A stretch of DNA of 48,609 bases, taken from positions 1 to 48,609 of the forward strand of contig CAMXBD010000005.1 in NCBI GenBank assembly GCA_947179245.1. The letters are read 5' to 3'. Each line of letters opens with the position of its first letter. Position 1 is the stretch's first letter. Source of the stretch: an uncultured Lachnospiraceae bacterium. Its GTDB lineage: Bacteria > Bacillota > Clostridia > Lachnospirales > Lachnospiraceae. This document shows positions 43,768-48,609 of the stretch, piece by piece. A program made the translations under genes and the position numbers. The notes beneath the pieces were generated by a model, which did no database searches, was not told the origin of the DNA, and saw nothing but the letters and a program-made list of their open reading frames with translations.

Positions 43768-44730
43768 TTAGGAAAGCCCCCGGTATTCAGCAGGGGAACA
43801 ATCATATTTTTCCCGGAAGATGCGGTAGAAAAAACTGCTGTTATGATATCCTACCGTACTAATAATGGCATCAATGGTCAGATTTGTCTGCGTCAGCAGA
43901 TATACGGATTGCTGGAGTCTTTGCTGCTGCAGCAGTTCCTTAAAGCTGTGTCCGGTATATTTTTTCAGTATACGGCTTACTTGATAATCAGGGAGCCTTA
44001 TCATTGCAGAAATATCTGCGAGTGTTCCGGATTTATAATGGGTCTCAATGTATTTTAAGATGCGGAAAATCATGTCCTGCTCATAGCTGTCGGGATATTT
44101 TTGGATGATAGATTCGGCAAATACGGACAGGTTCATGAAAACCAGCCCCATTGTGATCTGATTAATGGTATTTGTGTTGGGTTTCTTATCGATCAGGGTC
44201 CAAAGCATATTTTCAATCAGATTTTGAATCGGAAGGATATCTTTAGTTGCAAAATGCAGGCAACTGATTTGTGAAGTGTCTTCCGATAAAGTGGAAATTA
44301 GGAAACTGCGCAGTACATTATCCCGTTCAATCATTGTGAGTGCCCTGTCAAAAAATTCCGGAAGAATAATGAAGTTGACTGCGATATCAGCTTCCCCAGC
44401 GGGGAAAATCTCATGGCTTGCCGTCTGGTTTAAAAAGAGAAGGTCGCCGGGATTTAAGACAATCCGGTCTGTGTCATTGATAAGATGCGTGGTGGTTCCG
44501 CTGCACATATATACCATTTCCACATAATTGTGGCGGTGTCTGGGGAAATGAATAAAGCGTGTATGGGGACGGATTTCAATCAAACGTCCCTTTTCTAACA
44601 ACTTGGCATTATCGATTACAAATTCCTTTTTTGATGTGTAGAGCTCTTTTTGTACATTTGAATTTCCGCGCAGGATGGCGGATTCTTCTTCCGTAATTTT
44701 TCTTAAACTCTCTAAAAGTGTCTGATTCAT
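43768..44730 (-). CDS. AraC-family transcriptional regulator, likely of the rhamnose genes
   Basis: A 320-residue regulator. Residues about 45-130 contain a cupin-type ligand domain (FIHFPRHRHNYVEMVYMCSGTTTHLI, GDLLFLNQTASHEI). Residues about 220-318 hold two helix-turn-helix motifs of the AraC type (LADISAMIRLPDYQVSRILKKYTGHSFKELL and LTIDAIISTVGYHNSSFFYRIFREKYDCSPAEYR). Start at 44730 after GAGGTAGG; the frame upstream to 44745 lacks support. It is divergent from rhaB with an inverted repeat in the shared gap, so is the obvious regulator of rhaBAD. The inducer is inferred. Confidence 0.88.
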   Translation of the reverse strand: MNQTLLESLRKITEEESAILRGNSNVQKELYTSKKEFVIDNAKLLEKGRLIEIRPHTRFIHFPRHRHNYVEMVYMCSGTTTHLINDTDRIVLNPGDLLFLNQTASHEIFPAGEADIAVNFIILPEFFDRALTMIERDNVLRSFLISTLSEDTSQISCLHFATKDILPIQNLIENMLWTLIDKKPNTNTINQITMGLVFMNLSVFAESIIQKYPDSYEQDMIFRILKYIETHYKSGTLADISAMIRLPDYQVSRILKKYTGHSFKELLQQQRLQQSVYLLTQTNLTIDAIISTVGYHNSSFFYRIFREKYDCSPAEYRGLS

Positions 44731-44750
44731 AATCCTACCTCGCAAAATGC

Positions 44751-44789
44751 AAATAAGGTCCCTGTTTTTGTCCGGGTATGACCTTATTT
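44751..44789. promoter_or_regulatory. Large inverted repeat between araC-type gene and rhaB
   Basis: AAATAAGGTC (44751-44760) and GACCTTATTT (44780-44789) are perfect inverted repeats of 10 bp with a 19-base spacer, followed by T on the plus strand. The right arm abuts the rhaB -35 region (44784-44789). It could be an AraC-type operator or, as RNA, a terminator-like hairpin, but no plus-strand gene ends here. Confidence 0.6.
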
Positions 44790-44812
44790 TTTTGTATAGT
44801 TTTCTTTATAAT
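44784..44812 (+). promoter_or_regulatory. Probable rhaB promoter (perfect -10, weak -35)
   Basis: TATAAT at 44807-44812. With a 17-base spacer the -35 would be TTATTT (44784-44789), which is poor, as expected for an activator-dependent promoter. Leader of about 45 nt before rhaB. Confidence 0.5.
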
Positions 44813-44861
44813 AAGGCTGAAAGAAGGAAAAGTCTATATTACATTTTAAGGAGGGGTGAAC

Positions 44862-46286
44862 GTGAGCAGGTATTTTCTCGCCGTAGACATAGGGGCATCC
44901 AGTGGAAGGCATATATTAGGACATCTGGACAATGGGAAACTTAAGATTGAAGAAATCTACCGGTTTGAAAATGGAATGGTAAATAAGGGCGGCAGACTGT
45001 TGTGGGACGTGGAGCGACTTTTTGAAGAGATTAAAAATGGTATGAAAGAATGCGTAAAGCTTGGGAAGATTCCGGAGAGCATGTCTGTTGATACATGGGC
45101 GGTGGACTATGTGCTGCTGGATGAAGAGGATCGGGTTTTAGGAGATACCTTCGGTTACCGGGATGAACGGACAAAGGAGTGTGATGCCAAAGTGTACCGT
45201 CTGATTCCAGAGAAAGAACTGTATGCAAGGACAGGAATCCAGAAGCAGATATTTAACACTGTATACCAGTTAATGTCTGATAAAATCCAGCAGCCGGAAG
45301 TACTCATGCGTGCAAAAACATTTCTAATGCTTCCTGATTATTTCCAGTTCCGGCTGACAGGTAAGAAGATGTCAGAGTATACCAATGCCACTTCCACGCA
45401 GCTGGTAAGCCCCGATACAAAACAGTGGGATAAAGAACTGATCCGCAGGCTGGGCTATCCGGAAGAAATATTTCTCCCGTTACAGACACCGGGGACGGAG
45501 GCAGGCTGTCTGACAGAAGAAGTTGCAGGAGAAGTCGGATTTGATTGCAAGGTAGTTCTCTGTAGCAGCCATGATACGGCATCTGCCGTTATGGCGCTTC
45601 CCAAAGAAAAGGGGGACGGGCTTTATATCAGTTCAGGGACATGGTCGCTCATGGGGGTGGAACTGCCGAAAGCGGACTGCAGTGAAGGGAGCAGGCAGGC
45701 AAATCTAACGAACGAAGGCGGCTATAACTACCGATTCCGGTATCTAAAAAATATTATGGGTCTGTGGATGATTCAGTCTGTGAGGCATGAACTGAACGAT
45801 GAATATTCCTTTGCACAGTTGTGCGGTATGGCGGAAGAAAATGAGAATTTTCCGTCTCGCGTAGATGTAAATGATGGCTGTTTTCTGGCTCCGGCGGATA
45901 TGAGATGGGAAATACGGGATTACTGCCGCAGAACCGGTCAGAAGGTGCCGCAGACACTGGGAGAACTGGCAACAGTGATTTACCATAGTCTGGCGGACTG
46001 CTATGGCAGGACGACAGAGGAATTAGAGGAGCTTACAGGGAAGACATATGACAGTGTTTATGTTATCGGCGGCGGCGCCAACGCAGGGTATCTGAATCAG
46101 CTTACAGCAGATGCTACCGGGAAGACGGTTTTTGCGGGTCCGGTAGAAGCAACTGCAATCGGAAACCTGATGGCACAGCTTATCCGGGCAGGAGAACTTT
46201 CCGATTTGACATTCGCAAGAAAATGTATTTATGAGTCGTTTGATATCAAGAAGTATCAGCCGCAGCAGTTATTGAAGAATCCGTAA
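44862..46286 (+). CDS. rhaB: Rhamnulokinase
   Basis: Phosphorylates L-rhamnulose to rhamnulose-1-P. 474 residues of the FGGY kinase family: N-terminal phosphate-binding loop YFLAVDIGASSGRHILG, DTWAVDYVLLD, GYRDERTKECD, and the C-terminal ISSGTWSLMG and VYVIGGGANAGYLNQLTADATGKTVFAGPVEATAIGN motifs. GTG start at 44862, six bases after AAGGAGG; a GTG at 44856 overlaps the ribosome site. First gene of the rhaBAD set, 67 bases before rhaA. Confidence 0.95.
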   Translation: MSRYFLAVDIGASSGRHILGHLDNGKLKIEEIYRFENGMVNKGGRLLWDVERLFEEIKNGMKECVKLGKIPESMSVDTWAVDYVLLDEEDRVLGDTFGYRDERTKECDAKVYRLIPEKELYARTGIQKQIFNTVYQLMSDKIQQPEVLMRAKTFLMLPDYFQFRLTGKKMSEYTNATSTQLVSPDTKQWDKELIRRLGYPEEIFLPLQTPGTEAGCLTEEVAGEVGFDCKVVLCSSHDTASAVMALPKEKGDGLYISSGTWSLMGVELPKADCSEGSRQANLTNEGGYNYRFRYLKNIMGLWMIQSVRHELNDEYSFAQLCGMAEENENFPSRVDVNDGCFLAPADMRWEIRDYCRRTGQKVPQTLGELATVIYHSLADCYGRTTEELEELTGKTYDSVYVIGGGANAGYLNQLTADATGKTVFAGPVEATAIGNLMAQLIRAGELSDLTFARKCIYESFDIKKYQPQQLLKNP

Positions 46287-46353
46287 CAGTACATGGCTTA
46301 ACTTTGAAATATCAGGAAATGTAAATTGAAAAATAAAAGAAAAGGAGCGAAAA

Positions 46354-47616
46354 ATGATGACAGTTACAGAGAGATATGAATCTGCGAGGGAGATGTTTCG
46401 CAATGCAGGTGTTGACACGGACGCGGCAATGGAGACATTACGGAATGTACCGGTTTCCATGCATTGCTGGCAGGGAGACGATGTGACGGGATTTGACCAT
46501 GACGGACCTCTGACAGGCGGGATTCAGACCACGGGAGATTATCCGGGGAAAGCCAGAACTCCTGAAGAACTGATGGCGGATATGGATAAGGCGATGTCTC
46601 TTATTCCGGGGAAGAAGAAAATTAATGTCCATGCCAGCTATGCAATCTTTGAGGCGGGGGAGTTTGTGGACAGGAACCAGTTAGAATCGAAACACTTTGC
46701 AAAGTGGGCAGAATTTGCAAGAAAGCGTGGTATGGGACTGGATTTTAACCCGACATTTTTCTCACACCCGAAGATTAAGGATGGTCTGACCCTTTCAAGT
46801 CCGGATCCGGATATACGTAGATTCTGGATAGAACATGGCAAGGCATGTATCCGTATCTCACAGTATTTTGCAGAAGAGACCGGCGTCCCCTGCGTTATGA
46901 ACATCTGGACTGGGGACGGATTCAAGGATATACCGACGGACCGCATGGGCCCCAGAATGAGGTATAAGGAGGCAATTGAAGAAATCCTATCGGAGCCGTA
47001 TGACAGAAACAAAGTAAAACCATGTGTGGAATCGAAGGTGTTCGGCATTGGTGTAGAATCATATACTGCCGGCAGCGCGGAATTCTCACTTTCTATGGCG
47101 GCAATGAATGAGGGCTGTCTGCCGCTTATGGACAACGGACATTATCATCCGACGGAGGTTGTGTCAGATAAGATTCCGGCATTGCTCTGTTTCTATCCGG
47201 AGATTGCCCTGCATGTTACCAGAGGGGTGAGATGGGATTCCGATCATGTGTTGCTTTTAGATGATGAGACAAAGGAAATTGCAAAAGAAATCGTGCGTTG
47301 CAATGCGCTGAACCGCGTTTATATTGCGCTGGATTATTTTGATGCCAGCATCAACCGGATTTCAGCGTGGGCAGTCGGTATGAGAAGTATGCAGAAAGCT
47401 CTTCTGACGGCACTGTGTATGCCGAATGATGAACTGAAGAAACTGCAGGATGAAGGCAGGTTCACCGAGTTAATGGTGAGACAGGAAGCGATGAAAATGA
47501 TGCCTTTTGGAGACGTATGGAACTATTACTGTGAACAGGGCGGCATCGTGGGTGATTTCGGGTTGTTTGCGGAGGTTGACAAATACGAAGCTGAGGTGTT
47601 GAGCAGGCGGGCGTAG
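46354..47616 (+). CDS. rhaA: L-rhamnose isomerase
   Basis: Converts L-rhamnose to L-rhamnulose. The 420-residue (beta/alpha)8 metal enzyme has VPVSMHCWQGDDVTGFDHDGPLTGGIQTTGDYPGKARTP, LDFNPTFFSHPKIKDGLTLSSPD, NIWTGDGFKD, the metal-binding DNGHYHPTE and WDSDHVLL segments. The start at 46354 is six bases after AAGGAG. Normal length. Confidence 0.97.
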   Translation: MMTVTERYESAREMFRNAGVDTDAAMETLRNVPVSMHCWQGDDVTGFDHDGPLTGGIQTTGDYPGKARTPEELMADMDKAMSLIPGKKKINVHASYAIFEAGEFVDRNQLESKHFAKWAEFARKRGMGLDFNPTFFSHPKIKDGLTLSSPDPDIRRFWIEHGKACIRISQYFAEETGVPCVMNIWTGDGFKDIPTDRMGPRMRYKEAIEEILSEPYDRNKVKPCVESKVFGIGVESYTAGSAEFSLSMAAMNEGCLPLMDNGHYHPTEVVSDKIPALLCFYPEIALHVTRGVRWDSDHVLLLDDETKEIAKEIVRCNALNRVYIALDYFDASINRISAWAVGMRSMQKALLTALCMPNDELKKLQDEGRFTELMVRQEAMKMMPFGDVWNYYCEQGGIVGDFGLFAEVDKYEAEVLSRRA

Positions 47617-47696
47617 AGATTTTGGGGAACTATTAACTTTAAGAGTATAAGAAGCTGTCGTCATAGTGAAGAAAAGTGGAAAGGAATGTAAACGAG

Positions 47697-48524
47697 ATGA
47701 AAATATTAGAAGCAGGATTTGTGCAGGGGTTTATCCGCATGTGTAATGACGGATGGGAGCAGGGATGGCATGAGAGGAACGGCGGTAACTTGACCTACCG
47801 TGTGAAAAAAGAAGAAGCAGAAGCAGTGAAAGAAGAACTACGCACGGACGGTGAGTGGCATGAGATTGGAACCAGTATCCCACTTCTTGCAGGGGAATAT
47901 TTTCTGGTAACGGGAAGCGGAAAATATTTCCGTAATGTAATCCTTGAACCGGAGGATTCGCTGGCAATCGTGGAACTTGATGAAAAGGGTGAAAAATACC
48001 GGATATGCTGGGGGCTTGTAAATGGCGGAAAACCTACCAGCGAACTGCCGAGCCATTTGATGAACCATGAAGTGAAGATGACGGCAACCGGAGGAAAGCA
48101 CAGGGTCATTTATCATGCCCATCCGACGAATGTGATTGCCCTCACTTTCGTTTTGCCGTTAAAAGATGAAGTATTTACACGGGAGCTATGGGAGATGGCG
48201 ACAGAATGTCCGGTAGTATTCCCAGACGGCATAGGTGTGGTCGGCTGGATGGTGCCGGGCGGAAGAGATATCGCGGTGGCGACCAGTGAACTGATGAAGC
48301 AGTATGATGTGGCAATCTGGGCGCACCACGGCATGTTTGCATCCGGAGAGGATTTTGACCTGACGTTTGGACTGATGCACACGGTAGAAAAATCTGCGGA
48401 GATTCTGGTAAAAGTGCTGTCCATAAGACCGGATAAGCTGCAGACAATCTTACCGCAGAATTTCAGGGATCTGGCAGTGGATTTTAAGGTGACGCTTCCA
48501 GAGAAGTTTTTGTATGAGAAGTAA
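47697..48524 (+). CDS. rhaD: Rhamnulose-1-phosphate aldolase
   Basis: Cleaves rhamnulose-1-P to DHAP and lactaldehyde. A 275-residue class II zinc aldolase: FVQGFIRMCNDGWEQGWHERNGGNLTYRV, TGSGKYFRN, TSELPSHLMNHEVK, the zinc site IYHAHPTN, and the third His in AIWAHHGMFASGEDFDLTFGLMHTVEKSAEI. The start at 47697 is closest in length and sequence to E. coli RhaD; an in-frame GTG at 47676 overlaps the ribosome site region. No lactaldehyde reductase or rhamnose transporter gene is in the window. Confidence 0.95.
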   Translation: MKILEAGFVQGFIRMCNDGWEQGWHERNGGNLTYRVKKEEAEAVKEELRTDGEWHEIGTSIPLLAGEYFLVTGSGKYFRNVILEPEDSLAIVELDEKGEKYRICWGLVNGGKPTSELPSHLMNHEVKMTATGGKHRVIYHAHPTNVIALTFVLPLKDEVFTRELWEMATECPVVFPDGIGVVGWMVPGGRDIAVATSELMKQYDVAIWAHHGMFASGEDFDLTFGLMHTVEKSAEILVKVLSIRPDKLQTILPQNFRDLAVDFKVTLPEKFLYEK

Positions 48525-48575
48525 TGCAGGAAAGTGTTCAGCTCTTTTTTACGGAAACCGACTGGAAAACGCATG

Positions 48576-48609
48576 CTAAAGCTTTATATTCTGCTCCCGG
48601 TATTCACTG
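48576..48609 (-). CDS. Possible C-terminal end of an AraC-type regulator (continues outside window)
   Basis: Read on the minus strand the edge of the window ends SEYREQNIKL-stop, closely like the SPAEYRGLS ending of the regulator at 43768. This is only eleven codons, so the call rests on the EYR motif and on a location next to the rhaD end; it may be chance. Confidence 0.35.
   Translation of the reverse strand, partial: SEYREQNIKL

Overview
The window is chromosomal DNA of a spore-former-type Firmicute. It looks like a member of Clostridia, most probably family Lachnospiraceae. The grounds are the complete gene order of the spoIIIA operon plus spoIVB, the Asp23-nusB-xseAB-ispA-dxs-tlyA-nadK-argR-recN-spoIVB cluster, a class A RNase P RNA, a T-box leader, strong GGAGG-type ribosome sites, and the DUF6320/condensation-fold acyltransferase and CmpB-like families common in that group. 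The assignment is inference from gene content. I see no prophage, transposase, CRISPR array, tRNA or rRNA gene.

Layout. 1-2065: 3' end of nagA, then a GerMN-type lipoprotein and a DUF4125 protein. 2021-5133: a zinc-ribbon membrane protein and an HHxxxD acyltransferase on the minus strand, divergent from an HSL-type esterase; an uncharacterised acyl-transfer set. 5152-5275: three copies of a 45-bp hairpin repeat. 5429-10263: macromolecular synthesis operon dgt-dnaG-rpoD-trmK. 10287-11942: TGS/uridine-kinase fusion. 11971-12316: rnpB, followed by a promoter, a terminator and a 17-bp tandem repeat. 12505-15257: secreted trypsin-like protease, a membrane protein of unknown role, and an aldose-epimerase-like protein. 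15460-17492: two CobW-type GTPases, one His-rich and one fused to a DUF1980-like domain. 17596-20183: YlmH, a CmpB-like membrane protein, and a PHP-domain protein (minus strand). 20354-23702: a T-box leader with a UGG (Trp) specifier in front of a three-gene ABC importer (trpXYZ type). 23716-28994: spoIIIAA-AH behind a probable sigma-E promoter; spoIIIAG carries an in-frame amber stop. 29065-33046: deoB, prfC, and a transglutaminase-like lipoprotein. 33122-43747: Asp23 to spoIVB housekeeping/isoprenoid/DNA repair cluster. 43768-48609: L-rhamnose catabolism (AraC-type regulator divergent from rhaB-rhaA-rhaD), with what may be the tail of a second AraC-type regulator at the window edge.

How the parts work together. 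Most of the window is core metabolism and information processing. The T-box ties the importer to charged tRNA-Trp. The rhamnose genes convert rhamnose through rhamnulose and rhamnulose-1-P to DHAP and lactaldehyde, and a large inverted repeat abutting the rhaB promoter is the likely operator. The spoIIIA channel would be expected to be defective if the amber codon in spoIIIAG is real.

Points most worth a second look: the spoIIIAG nonsense codon; the repeated TTATGTAAAC element, which is found in different reading frames and has apparently expanded trmK; the 45-bp hairpin repeats; the rhaB-araC inverted repeat; the acyltransferase/zinc-ribbon/esterase cluster; and the CobW-DUF1980 fusion next to a His-rich CobW protein. 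Gene functions are by recognition of family motifs; no database search was possible.
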